Shown: positions 23,781-35,179 of the stretch, one piece after another | Numbering within the stretch: position 1 is the stretch's first letter | Layout: each line of letters begins with the position of its first letter | Source of the DNA: Gnetum montanum | Lineage: Eukaryota > Streptophyta > Gnetopsida > Gnetales > Gnetaceae | Direction of reading: 5' to 3' | DNA length: 64,000 nucleotides | Assembly (NCBI GenBank): GCA_015680685.1 | Contig: MNCI01036530.1 | Coordinates: 64,045-128,044 of the forward strand | Program-made: the position numbers and the translations under genes | Notes under the pieces: model-generated | Told to the model about the DNA's origin: nothing | The model's database searches: none | What the model saw: only the letters and a program-made list of their open reading frames with translations

Positions 23781-25520
23781 CACAACTCGCTATTGATTAA
23801 AAAAAACCTAGGGAGGTTGCCTATTGTAGCTTCAACATTATAGAAGAGAAAAAGAAGAGAGAACCCTATCGCAGTTGTTGCAACATTGCTATGTCAATAA
23901 CGGGGCCATTGTTGAGGCACTACTATTGATGCATCCGTATTGGGTCATATTGGAGAGAGAAAGATGCACCACCTTGGAAGGTCACCTACTACCATCACGT
24001 GTTGTTCTGCACACACACACACACATAAGGCTATTTGCATTGCTACAGATGCACAGTAGCAAATGTCAAGGGAGAGCCTACCATGCTAACCACTAGTTGG
24101 TGGTGTTCGAGTATAGTTTCCACTATAATGCAATTGGAAAGGGAGAGCCTTTGACGATCAGTGGTGTCTGCTACTACCACACTAGACAAAAGGAGGCTAC
24201 CCAACGAGAGGAGAGGAGATGCCCCACCGTAGCAATGCACTACCATGAATGTCATCCTACCCATTGTCTACCTACACTTTCATGTGGAGAAAGAAGAGGT
24301 TGGCCCTATCTTCTTACTACCATTGTCAGCCACCATGTTTGCCTCTTGCTACTGATGTTGTTGTCACTTTGTTAGGCATGCACATGCAACACAAACACCC
24401 TACTTAGGATTGAAGTTGCATGTTGCAGCTTTTGCATGCTCCCACATCACCTAAGAATACCATTTGTAGCATGTTCTACCACTATCAGAGTGAGGAGAGG
24501 CATCCTTACTACTTGCTTCCACTTACTACCATCATTGCATGCTGTTAGTGATTAGGGGAAGAGAGATGGATGCTCGCTAAGGCAAGAAAAAAAGAAAGAA
24601 AATTGTCACCTATTGGTTTCCTAGCACTCTCCCTTGTATCTGGTGATGTCCCTTACATTTTCCCTCTATGTATTTTATAGTCACTCGTGGGTAGTTTAAG
24701 TGCCCACTTTCTCCATGTCTCTGCCACCACCACCACATGAGAGTAACCACAACCACGTTCCTACTTGTCGCCCTTGCTAGTTGGTGGTGTAGTTAAATAC
24801 AATAATGAGAGATCAGAAGGTGGTAATGCTCAATTAGTAGTGCATAGTAATATTTCAACTATTAGGCGATTGGTCCTTACTACTAGTAACACTCTATGTA
24901 GATGGGCCATGGCATTTATTTGAAAGCACGAATAACAAAACCATTGTTATGATCTTGCTAGTACTACACTAGGAGGAGAATATTTGTGTCATTTTCTACT
25001 TTTTCAAAGACTAGCTATCGTTGGTCAATAAGGTTGGGCTACCCTTAAAACCCACAAAATAAAACCCCACTTTTCCTTGTCTTCACCTTAGTTACTTGGT
25101 CTATGTTACAGGAGTTGTACTGTGATTTTGTTAAAATGTTGTGTGATCTAATCACCAACATGAAAGATTAGATTTCGATGCTAATTTGCAGATCAGTGGA
25201 AATATATGCATGGTAGAGAATTTGAAAATTTTTGAAATGCATGAGATTCTCTTGATAGGCAGCTGAGGATTCTAGGTAGAGATAAAGATGACAATTATTG
25301 TAGCTATGTGAGAATGAAAGGTTTCAATATGTTATTTTGATAAAAGAGATACACATGGTAGCATAGAGTAGGAATAAAACATGAATAATAGGCATCCATG
25401 TCATTTTGTTGAAGAACAAGTACTTTTACTATGAACCTTTTAAGAACACTATTTTCTCATGTATTAATAGGTTGTTGATTATGACCCCATGCTTAGCATG
25501 GGCAAGGTTGACATAAACAA
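23781..25520 (-). mobile_element. Truncated minus-strand LTR, family A, copy 4
   Basis: Duplicate of 1201-2934. It has a short (CA)n run at 24011-24025, and the right end is degraded (GACATAAACAATAAC). Confidence 0.6.
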
Positions 25521-26104
25521 TAACATGTAAGAAAGTTGTAAAATTCCAATATTTTTAATCATGTTCGTGTTTTTTTTAATTCTTGGAATAACTTCTTAAA
25601 TGAAATTGAAGATAAATTTATCAATTTACTTCTTTTATAAAAAATTTTGGGATAAATTCTTAAATGAATTTGAAGATAAAAGGATCAGTTTACTTTATTT
25701 TCTTTTTAATAAATTGTTGGGATAAATTCTTAAATGAATTGAACACAAAAGTACCAGTTGAAGTTGTTGCTATGTTGACTTTCCAGTTCACATGTGGCCC
25801 CACCAAATAATAAATCAAAAGTAAAACCAAAGTGGCACTCAAAAAAAGCATATATTCAATTATCAACAAAGGTTCTTGCACTCAGATTTCCTGCTGAAAG
25901 CTTTTAACAAATAGACTTGATGTGATGTATCATATTTGAGATAAATACATTTGTATGTGAACTTACAATTTTTTCCATAGTTGTTTTGACTATTGTGCTA
26001 TTGAAATCGTAGGTTGTTTTCTTAGTGATCCATTAATTGAAGCACTATTATAAAATTTATTCCAACTTGACAGATAAAGTTGGCAAAATTATTTTTGATT
26101 AGTC
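25521..26104. other. 5' flank of protease pseudogene copy 4
   Basis: AT-rich equivalent of 2940-3510. Nothing further recognised. Confidence 0.4.
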
Positions 26105-27492
26105 TTGGCCTTAGCATCATTTTGAAATCTTTCTTCCATTTCCTCATTGTTGGAATTTTGTTGTGGCTTGCATTTGCAATAGTAGCAGCAAGTGAGGAGA
26201 TAAGGACGAGTTTGCACTGAATAGACTATGATAGCGAGACAAACAAAATTCTTGGATGCACAATAAGCAACAATGAGCAAAGGCACATAAGCCTACAATA
26301 GTAAGTAATTTTTAAGTATAATATAAACACCTAAAATACAAATATTGCCAATCTGGTAATGGTGGATGGTGAATTCACTACCAAGTTCTAGCTGGTAACA
26401 CAACCATAGAACTTTATGGTGATTTTGGACATAGGAAGTGATTTGGTATGAACACAATGCAAGCACTACCATTTTCTTGGGCAAGAACAAAGGTCATTTG
26501 GCCAAGTTGAATCCTCAAACAACTCCCTTGATCCAAAAAGCCATGATTAAGAGCATTTACTACCTTCAATTGGAATCCTTGGTAGCAGAGAACAAAATGT
26601 TAAGCATACCTGTGGGAGTGCTAGATCTTAAGAGCGACAGCATGAGAGGATTGATTATCGACTCAAGAACGATGCTTACTATGACATATCATTTTCAAAT
26701 GTTGTAAAAACATGTTCTTTCATTACTTAATTCTTTGAATTTATCATAAATAAATTCAGTGCTTAATTCTTTCTAAGTCCTTACTCATTTTCCATAGTAA
26801 TAAATTTTCTTTTAACTTTTGCAGATTCTAAGGTACTCAAAATAGGAGAGAAAATGGAAAAATTTTATATTTTCCAAAGTAATAAATTTGTTTACAATAT
26901 GAGAGAAAATGGATAAATTTTATTAATGAGAGAGAGTATTGTAATGCTGTCTAGGTTATCTACCACCATGATTAAGCTGTTTAGCCAAAGGGATGATTAG
27001 CCTCTTATTGTCAATCCCACCTGGCTCCCATTACTTGCGTTTCCAACCCCCAAGCCTAAGTCAAATCTATTATCAAAGGATACAAGGTACCCCTTCATTT
27101 GAAGCTTAATTAAATTTTCATAATTTATTTATTCCCTTAACAAGTTCCTACAACTGGTGAAGGATTTCTTTAATGAGTACACCATTGTGGATGGCTCATA
27201 GGTAGGATTTGACCTATGCTACGATAAGCAACCAAAGGATTAGCGCCTACCTAGCCTTTCCTTGCAATTCTCTGGAAATGCAAGGTGAATGTTGCTGCCT
27301 CAAAATGTGTTTGTTTCCACATGGGTCACCCATGATGAAGCTTTCACATGTTTTTCCTTCACCAATGTTGGCTTGGTTGGAAGTGTGTCAATGTTGGGCA
27401 ACATTCAGAGGCAGAATTTCCTTGTCCAGTGTGATCTCAAAGCTAGAGCTCTCGTCTTTGTGCCTACCAATTGCAATGACCTTTCTTCATGA
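26105..27492 (+). pseudogene. Nepenthesin-like aspartic protease pseudogene, copy 4
   Basis: The start codon is TTG (26105). The signal-peptide region is frameshifted. The first active-site block is VILDIGSDLV, a stop, then TQCK (Asp 26428-26430). The second-lobe fragment is open from 26438 to 26707 with TIFLGKNKGHLAKLN, YYLQLESL and GLIIDSRT (Asp 26660-26662). The C-terminal exon is the best preserved of all copies and open at 27289-27492: LLPQNVFVSTW, GSVSMLGNIQRQNFLV, LKARALVFVPTNC, ending LSS and stop. The block GNIQxQNxxVxYD is typical of the last strands of plant A1 proteases. The DSG to DSR change and the first-lobe deletion are shared with the other copies. Confidence 0.8.
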
Positions 27493-27822
27493 TATTATTC
27501 ATTTTTTCTTCCTCTAATCTTTCCTGTAGCATGGCATGCATAGATACAAATATCAATTGATCGAATTTAGATTCCTTAGCCATCCTCCAATATCATGTAT
27601 GTTGTATTTCTAGTAGAATTTAGGCTTTTACATTTTGGTACATAATATATATGAGGATGACTTACCTTTTACAACTCTGCTACTCAATGAATTTATCAAA
27701 ATTTAACTTTTTCTTACTCATTGTTTGTTAAATTCTATTATGAGGTGAACCTATGGAAGGCCCCTTATTTTTCTAGCTAATCACAGTGATGGATTATTTT
27801 TTTGGCTAATCACAATGATGGA
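27493..27822. other. Truncated 3' flank of protease pseudogene copy 4
   Basis: Only about 330 bases of the 1.2 kb flank remain. At the break a short block, GCTAATCACAGTGATGGA, is repeated (27777 and 27805), looking like a local duplication at the deletion site. Confidence 0.5.
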
Positions 27823-27872
27823 ACTATTGTCCGCTATTTTCAGATGCATGTTGCTATTAGTCAATTCTAGAT

Positions 27873-27877
27873 GCATG
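27873..27877. repeat. Left target site of element P
   Basis: GCATG directly before the 5' LTR pairs with GAATG at 41227-41231. The uninterrupted site GATGCATGCTACT survives in the M LTR fragments (for example near 21605). Confidence 0.55.
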
Positions 27878-29965
27878 TGTTGATGCCAACATCACCCATG
27901 ATAGGCATGAGACCATGATCAATAACATCAATCTTCAACAAACTATTGATTATGTGAAGAAAGAGAATGAGATTGATATCTACAATTAGCATTATGTTAA
28001 TTCAATACATACATTTAAAGAATTATAGACCATAGCAATACCTCAATTGAATAAAGCCTTTCATAACCTAAATGACTCTTAAAAAAAAAGAACTCAATAG
28101 GCATATACCACCCCACCACATGACTTATTTGCCATCATATAGGAAGGTAATTGTAACTAGATTATGCACAAGGGCTGCATATAGACATGGGATTATAAAT
28201 AGATGAGTGATGATCAGGGAACCTTTATTACTAAGATGGAAATTAAGAGTATGTGTAAAAAAGTAGTAATGTAAAAATATGTTTGTATATAATGGCCTAA
28301 GGCTAAAATAGAAAGTTAAAATCACAGAGCCACATATTAAATCATAATGAGATCTACAAGTCAAATTACTATGTGAGAACAAGGTTCAAGGCTAAAATTA
28401 CAAGTACAGGTGATGCAGTTATGCTGGGAGTTACACGGTGGAGGGAGGTTACGTTAATGGTGGAGATTATGGGACATGGGCATTGTAGGTAGGTAGAGAC
28501 AGTGACATGGCTATGGCTACCTTGGCATGGTGGTAGACATAATGGTGTTGGGTGTAACTTCTGGGCATTACTAGCATGAAAATGGAGACATGGCCATAGT
28601 GGTGGAACTGGATGTAATGGTGCAAAAGTGCCAAACATTATGGGAGTGGGCATTTAAGCAGGTGACTGACATCTATAAAAGAAGGTCTGAAGTAGCACCC
28701 AGGGGAAGGATCTCCCTTCTTCCAAATTAGTAGAATGGAATCAAGGCTAGCCTCTCCTCTCTCTGTAGTAGCAACAATGGTAGACGATGATCAGTAGTGG
28801 CTAAAAGTAATGGTGAGGTGCATGTGGGTGCATCAACACCCAACAAAAGGTAGTTGTGCATTAGTAGTTACAAGTGCATGGAAGCATGGTAGACATGCTC
28901 TCTCTCCTCACTTCCCTTTTCACATGATGGCAGTGAATAGTAGCAGGTATGTCAGGTAGCATTAGTAGGTGAGTAGAGCTACATGGCCATCAACCATGTA
29001 GGTGGCAGATGGTAGGTGTGGGAGCTACAATGTGCATGTTAGCAGCAATGTGTGGTGTGACAACGGTGAAGTGGTAATAGGCATCCCCTTAGGTTTTTTT
29101 CCATTAACGATAGGTAGGTGATGAGAGAAGATGCACGACACAGTGGCTGATAGAGTCTCTCTTGGTGGAAATCTTTCCTAGTAGACATGTCAACCTACAA
29201 TGCGCAAGTCCTTCTCAGTAGTAGGCATTGACAACTGAAACACCGTGAAAATTGTAAATCGGCCTCAGGTGAAGATTCATGATTCAGGCAAAAGTTTGTG
29301 ACAGAATTCTGGAAGGTAGAACAAGGCAAAGCAAGGTGAAATGGCACTCGACATCAAGTCTCCAACTTCCTTACAAATTCCAATTTTTACTATGTTTTCT
29401 ATTTTTACACTACATTACGCAACATAGCGTAATGACACTTAGTGTAATTCTGCTTAACATAGTTTGACATCAGAAGGTGACTTACTTCAGCAGATTTGGT
29501 GAAGTTTAAGGCCTGAACAGCATAATATGCGAGTTCTCGCATATCCTGCTAAGTCTTTTATCCAGGGTTAGGTTTACGCTTTGTTACGCAAAGCAACATA
29601 ACGAGCTTCAAAAGAGTCAAAGGGAAAGTCCAAGGGAAGCGCGACAGATCGGCCCCTTTCTTTTGCAGATTGATCGCCTTACGCTCATTATGCTATGCAG
29701 TGTACGTCAGCATAATTTATCACCGGTTGATCATGTTTTACACTTCACTACACTTTGCTGCATAAAGGAGCGTAAAATAGCCTGACTCACTATTTCCATG
29801 CTTTGTTACGCTCTGCCACTCGACGTAGCATAAACAAGTGAAATACAGCGTAAAGTCAGCTAAAGCAGTTACGCATTTGCTATCCATATGCGCGATACGC
29901 TGATAAGCATATTTGTGCGTAATCATGAAGCAGCTTCACCAAAGTTTTGACAGCGTACGTTGCCA

Positions 29966-29977
29966 TGTGACGTCACA
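29966..29977. promoter_or_regulatory. CRE-type bZIP palindrome
   Basis: TGTGACGTCACA is a perfect 12-base palindrome around TGACGTCA, the core bound by plant TGA/bZIP factors. It lies 76 bases before the TATA box of LTR D. Confidence 0.55.
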
Positions 29978-30016
29978 TAGCCAGTTCGTCAAGTTAACGG
30001 TATTCAGAAAATTCGA

Positions 30017-30026
30017 GACACGTGTC
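30017..30026. promoter_or_regulatory. G-box / ABRE palindrome
   Basis: GACACGTGTC, a perfect palindrome with the ACGT core of G-box and abscisic-acid response elements, 27 bases before the TATA box of LTR D. Confidence 0.55.
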
Positions 30027-30052
30027 ATCAAGGCCATGCCTTTTCTGCATAT

Positions 30053-30060
30053 TATAAATA
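30053..30060 (+). promoter_or_regulatory. TATA box of LTR D
   Basis: TATAAATA, followed by CCTCAGTTGG. Transcription would be expected to begin about 30 bases further on. Confidence 0.6.
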
Positions 30061-31351
30061 CCTCAGTTGGCAAAGAAAAAAGGACTTTTCAAGAGGACTT
30101 CTGGACATTTTTTTGAAAAGAGAGCAGTAGCTAGCATCTTCAACTTTTGGCAGTTATCATCCTTGAGCAGAAGCAAGAGACATTTTGTTTTGAGCATTTG
30201 GTAGTAGGAGCGATCATACCCTTTTGCCGAAAATACAGTTCTCCCATCAGTGATCCTAGGCAGTTTTGAGCAGAGACTATCGAAAGCGAAGAAGATAGAG
30301 CAGAGATCGTGAGATCATCTGGTGCGGTTGGCAAGATCTATTGGCTAGACACAATTGGTTGATAGGCGTTCGAGCTTGACCTTCCTTGCACTCTGTCTTT
30401 GGCTTATAAGGTAGACCGAGCTCCATTCTGCACTCCTTGTTAAACAGTTTCCTTATTATTTTGTGTATGTTCCACACAAGATAATCGGAATCTTCCCATT
30501 GTAACTTTGTATACAAAATACTCGTTCCTTTCGAGTCAAAATATAGATCTTGAAATCACGCACTTCTCTTAGATCTGATTCCCTTTGTCGCATTAACATT
30601 GTCATTATTGCAATCTATTTACATCGCTTTCTTCTCCTTGCGTTATTTATCGAATCAGATCGTTCCACGAAACCCCTATAATCTTCGTCGATTTACTGAT
30701 TTAGTAAGTCCCTATCTGATCGACAAGACCGTTCAGGGCACTACGGATTCGTTTTCTCCAGCACAGCCCTCGCACGGATCCGTGGTTAAGACTGTGTACA
30801 CGGATTGTGTTTGGTATTCCAGTTGTTGACATTTTCCATCATTACAACAACAATGGGCATCGACATCTACAGTTAGTCTAGGGATGATAGCGATGGCATG
30901 CAACCTACAGTAGTGGTGTGTAGCAGGCAGTCTTGCTCTTCTCTCTTCATAGAGGCACAAAGCAAGCATGTAAAAAACATGCAACAATTATGAATGGAAA
31001 TGGTTGGCAATAGAATAGATCTCTCTCTCTCTCTCCCTCTTCCAATGGCTATAAGCAATGTTAGTTGCAACAACATTCATGATGATGAGACAACATGAAC
31101 TGATGGTAGTAGTAGGAGACCAAGGAAAAATTTAAATTTTCTAATTACCTATTGTATTTTCAAGAAGTCTTGAATTTCAAAATAGTTATTCAAATTACTT
31201 GATTTTCTAGTTTAATTACCTTTTTTGAATGTCACATGGACCTCTCTAGCTGAGACTATTTTTGGGTTTGAGAGGCACCCTAGGCAATAGTCTCCTCAAA
31301 TGAGTTTTTTTTTTGGATGTTGGTGCATCCAAAATTTATGCAACACCTTTT

Positions 31352-31369
31352 TGATGTTAGAAGGAGAGT
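31352..31369 (+). promoter_or_regulatory. Primer-binding site of element P
   Basis: TGATGTTAGAAGGAGAGT, six bases after the LTR end. The second G of the TGG is A here, but copies at 15970 and 23514 keep TGG. tRNA-Leu type is inferred. Confidence 0.5.
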
Positions 31370-32038
31370 CATTTCTCCAGTCTTTATTTTTCCATATTAG
31401 TTTTTCTTGTTCCAAACTCATTTCCTGATCTTGTTTCAAAAGTTATTTTTTTTTTTTGCTAAAATCTCCATTTTTAGCTTTTGTTTTGAAAAATTTTTTG
31501 CTTTATTTTATGAGAATTTTCAAGCCTTTTATTCTTTGATCTCAAAGGTTTGTTTCCTAAAAATTTTCAAGTCTCATCATCCATTTCTAATCCTTTTTTT
31601 TAACCTTGTTTTCTAATTCCATTTTTAGATTTGTGTTTTGGCGATCCTTATCTGAGCCCTAACTTTGGTAAGGTGATTTTATTAATCATTTAATTTTAAA
31701 TTTATTTTTCTATAATTTTACATTTCACTATTTTCATTTTAAATTTTATATATATTGTAATTTCATGCATTTATTTCTTTTAAAAAAAATTTTATAGCAT
31801 ATTTTAGTTTTTTTTGTTGAAAAAAAATATATATATAATATTATTTCAATATTTTTGTTTTCTTTTACTAAATTTTTTAGTTTTGTTTTAACATTTATAT
31901 TCTATGATTCTTATTGAGCCCTCCCAACAAGAATCATTTACCTCTACCTATAACTAACCAACTACCTATTGCTTTACGGTAAGGAAACCATGAGCTTCAC
32001 ATTTCCCACATTCTATTTATAGGAGAACTAGAACTAGG
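31370..32038 (+). other. Element P untranslated leader
   Basis: T-rich leader of about 670 bases with no frame. Its first 240 bases occur at the end of each tandem unit. Its remainder matches M's leader (reverse of about 48300-48720), including the TAACTTTGGTAAGGTG block. Confidence 0.65.
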
Positions 32039-33310
32039 ATGGTAGCTAGTCAACTCTCAACTTCCTTAATGAGAAACCCCTTCAACTTGACCAACTACCA
32101 TGTTATTCCAAAATCCCTCCAAAACATAAATTTGTTATTTAATCCCACAACCCCTACTAGTGATGCCCACCAACATATACAATGTTTTGAAACCTTATTA
32201 GGATTCCATAACATTGTACAAAATGACGTAGTGTGTAGGGAATTTGTGACAAATTTTAGAGGGAAAGCCACCTAATGGTTTTTGATGCTCCCTAATGCCT
32301 CCATTGACTCATGGCAAGAATTCAAAAATAAGTTCATGCTCCAATGTGACAAGTTCACTAGGCTCTCCATAGCATAAAACAATTTTACAAGCCCAAGGAA
32401 GCTACTTGGGAAAAATTTCTAGGACTACAACTTATAATTCCTCCATCAACTTACTTATGTGTGAAGTGATATGCATCCACAACTTGGTGGCATCCTCAAT
32501 TTTTACTTCTCCACCATTGATCCATTCTTTGCCTATGCTATCAAATCTGATCCCAACATAATAGAAATACAGGGAGCGATGGCTAATGCCATTGAGTTAG
32601 AATAAATTACCCTCATAAATATCATTCAAACCTACTTTGGGATGATGAGCATTAGTAACCCTATGCATCCTAGTCCTCTACCTTTACCAACTTTCCCAAT
32701 GACCAATACCATGTTTCAAACTCCCACTTCTCTTCAAGTATCTCAACCCATAGATAGGTGTTTTTAAGGTCCCACATCTTCTTCATATCTACCATACAAC
32801 ACTAGTTTGAATAATGACCAATCGAAAGCCTTAATCCAATCAATCATAAACCTAAATGGCATATCCAATCCCATTGGATCTACAACTCAAAATCAAAATT
32901 AGATGATCCAAATATTAACTTCACTACAAAAACTTTCTAATGAAGTAGTTGAATTAAAGTGGAACAACAACAAGGTTCTTATACAATCTGAAAAGACAAG
33001 TACATCAATCAATGATGATTATTCTCATCTCCATAACACAAGAAAATATTCTAAGAGGACTTATACTCAATTTTTAGCACTACATGGTGATAATGCCCAT
33101 AGTCAACAAAATGGGAAAACCACTATTATGGTCATGAACATACCCTGTGAAACTGAGAATGAGGAAGTTCCCTCATTGGAACAAGTTATGGTAAGTGACC
33201 CCAACCCACATAATGCTCGCTACCATAGACTTAGTGACATTATGAACAACACACAACAACCAACTAGGAATAATCCTTACACTCCTCCAAATAGAAGAGT
33301 TCCTAGTTAA
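32039..33310 (+). pseudogene. Element P gag pseudogene
   Basis: Relic of the capsid polyprotein that would form retrotransposon particles. The first open piece (32039-32275) holds NPFNLTNYH, then DAHQHIQCFETLLG and FRGKAT, after which a stop replaces the Trp of the usual WF. The capsid core continues in broken frame (SWQEFKNKFM near 32300). A later open piece (32903-33310) holds SINDDYSHLHNTRKYSKRTYTQ, the degenerate zinc-knuckle region; its Cys residues are lost, while M keeps CYLHNTRKHFEKTC. An Asn/Pro-rich tail follows. Several stops separate the pieces. Confidence 0.7.
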
Positions 33311-33627
33311 AACATCACAAACAACCAAACTAGGTCATCCCAAACCAATGCCCCATAACAACCAAAACCCCCTTTATACTTAGAAGAATTTGACCTTAAT
33401 AAGAAGACAAATATGAACATAAGGCTTATGATCTAGTTGAGGATTTGAAGAAAACTAAAGCCAACATTTCAATGCATGAAATTTTACATTTTAACAAAAT
33501 GAGAGATGTTATTCAAAATATAGTTCATATAACTAAAACTAAAAAAGAAAAATTTTCAATCCTCGAAAGGCAAGTTTAGTTTGTAGAAAGTCCTAACACA
33601 TTATCAATACAAAACACAAAAAATTCC

Positions 33628-33849
33628 ATGTTAAGCAAGAAATATCAACCTCCTTTTCTAATGAATTTGATTATTTTAGAAAAGAATGTCCACAATTATT
33701 TGATGGATTTTAGAGCAACTGTTAGTGTCATGCCACATGAGGTATGTAAGACTTTAGAAGAAAAAATGATACCACAAATGAAAAGTGTGATACAACTAGA
33801 TGGGTATAACGTACCTATAGTAGGGTCATTAAAAGGAGTGAAAGTATAG
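33628..33849 (+). pseudogene. Element P retropepsin pseudogene
   Basis: The protease would cleave the gag-pol polyprotein. LIILEKNVHNYLMDFRATVSVMP is broken at the active site: DFRA stands where M has DSGT (DSGA is usual), so the catalytic Gly is gone. EVCKTL and IQLDG follow as in M. A stop ends the frame at 33847. Downstream to about 34400, pieces such as MSPTYGVLFS and FGAKFGGF continue the protease C-terminal part in broken frame. Confidence 0.7.
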
Positions 33850-34441
33850 CTTACATAATACCCTACATTTACATGCTATACAGATATCTTAGTAGTTGAC
33901 ATGTCACCCACTTATGGTGTGCTCTTTTCTATGACTTTTGGAGCCAAGTTTGGGGGCTTCTTAGGTCAGATTCCTTAGAATTGTTAATCCTTAACAAAGT
34001 AAAATTTGAATATATGATTATACTAAGAGAACCATTTTATAAAAAAATGGTAATGACTTTCAATCAATAGAGTAAATCTCTAGGAAATCAAAATACCAAC
34101 ATTTTTGCTGGAGTGGTTGAGCTAGGACTTGTCAAATATTTGATAAATGAGGATATAGGTGAAACTCTAGGCATAAATCATTTTGCTTACACATATTCTA
34201 CTGAATATTATTAGGATTTTAGAAAGTGTGAAAAAGTGTATGAAGATACTTTGCATACCACCAACATGATGGAATAACTTTTCTTTTCAATGACCCACCA
34301 ACATTAGGAAATGATAAAAACATAAGTGAGATTCTAACCAATGAAATATTAGAAGATGAGCAAAATTTTGATGATGATCATTATTACCTTAATAAAAGGG
34401 CCAATTTTTTAGATTTTAGGAACTTAAACACTTAGATACTA

Positions 34442-34830
34442 AGAGTGGATGGTGCCTCTTCAAAGAAAGGATGTGAAGCAAGAATAATGCTTATACCTTT
34501 TGGTGAAGCTCCTATTCTTAAAGACATCAATTTCACACAAGCTATGATTAACAAGATGGTCAAATATGAAGCACTTATACATGGGATCAAGCTAGCTCAA
34601 TACTATGACTTATCCAAACTTAAAATCTATAGTGACTCCCAACTAATAGCAAACCAAGTCAATGGAACCTGTGATAATAAAGATGTCATCATGAAAGCAT
34701 ATAAAGCTTATATTCTTAAAATTTTTAAAGAGTTTGAACATGTAACCATCAAACATATACCAAGAAAATAAAATTACATTCCTAATGTGCTAGCCCAAAT
34801 GGCCACCACTTTGGATGTCTTGTTTAAACA
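34442..34830 (+). pseudogene. Element P RNase H-like domain upstream of RT
   Basis: It lies between protease and RT. The open piece of 108 codons (34445-34771) starts VDGASSKKGC, with candidate catalytic residues Asp (residue 2), Glu in YEALIHG (42) and Asp in YSDSQL (64), then QVNG and HIPRK. A stop follows, and the last Asp of the usual ADxLA is Asn in VLAQMATT. This order of residues is that of type I RNase H, close to the 'archaeal-type' extra RNase H of Tat elements. A second, ordinary RNase H follows the RT, so this is not simply a displaced copy of it. Broken by stops. Confidence 0.7.
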
Positions 34831-35179
34831 CAATGCTTGGATTCAGAAATTATTATTGAAAAGGTGAAGTCCTATTCTATCCTTGATAATGTATTTTCTT
34901 TTTAATTGTTTGATGACTATAACCATGTTTGTAAATTTATATTTTCTAAATGAGAATTTGGTGATCAAGTAGATATATCAATGGATGTGGTGTTCTTAAA
35001 CAAAATATCTCCTAAAATAGCAGTTATGGAAGCACTATTTGTGACTTACATACCAAGATCCTAGACTTATCTAAAAATACTAATTAGCAAATTTTAGCTA
35101 AGATCAAAATGATTTAGATTCAAAAGAAATGAAGACAATACCCCATTAAAATAGGAGTTTGTTTACATCTAGATGAAAG

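Larger units (their letters stand above)
29236..30846 (+). mobile_element. Solo LTR of a different family (element D)
   Basis: It starts TGAAACACC, ends CATCATTACA, and is flanked by perfect 5-base target duplications ACAAC (29231-29235 and 30847-30851). Removing it restores GGCATTGACAAC joined to AATGGGCATC, as in the uninserted copies (near 22996). At 1611 bases it is larger than most LTRs. Its base composition differs from its surroundings, with many TTACGC and GCGTAA words. A TATAAATA box at 30053-30060 with palindromic motifs upstream sets the plus orientation. The small frames inside (29279, 29913, 30599) show no recognisable domain. Confidence 0.9.
27878..31345 (+). mobile_element. Element P 5' LTR (interrupted)
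   Basis: Begins TGTTGATGCCAACATCACC and ends ATGCAACA. TATAAAAG is at 28674-28681. Without the inserted solo LTR and its target duplication it is about 1852 bases, like the other copies. Confidence 0.8.
23781..31609 (+). repeat. Tandem unit copy 4, with insertion and deletion
   Basis: Last copy. It lacks about 1.4 kb between 27822 and the equivalent of 14080 in copy 2, and carries the 1.6 kb solo LTR at 29236-30846. Its leader does not jump back into the LTR at 31609 but continues into the gag-pol region of element P, so this copy holds the real 5' LTR of P. Confidence 0.85.

Noticed and set aside
6563-31609. Tandem LTR-interior-LTR array made by recombination between LTRs, with the 5 kb unit interior as a large non-autonomous element.
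   Set aside because: The interiors do not run from primer site to polypurine tract. They contain a duplicated host pseudogene, and the break is in the leader and in another LTR, not in the shared LTR.
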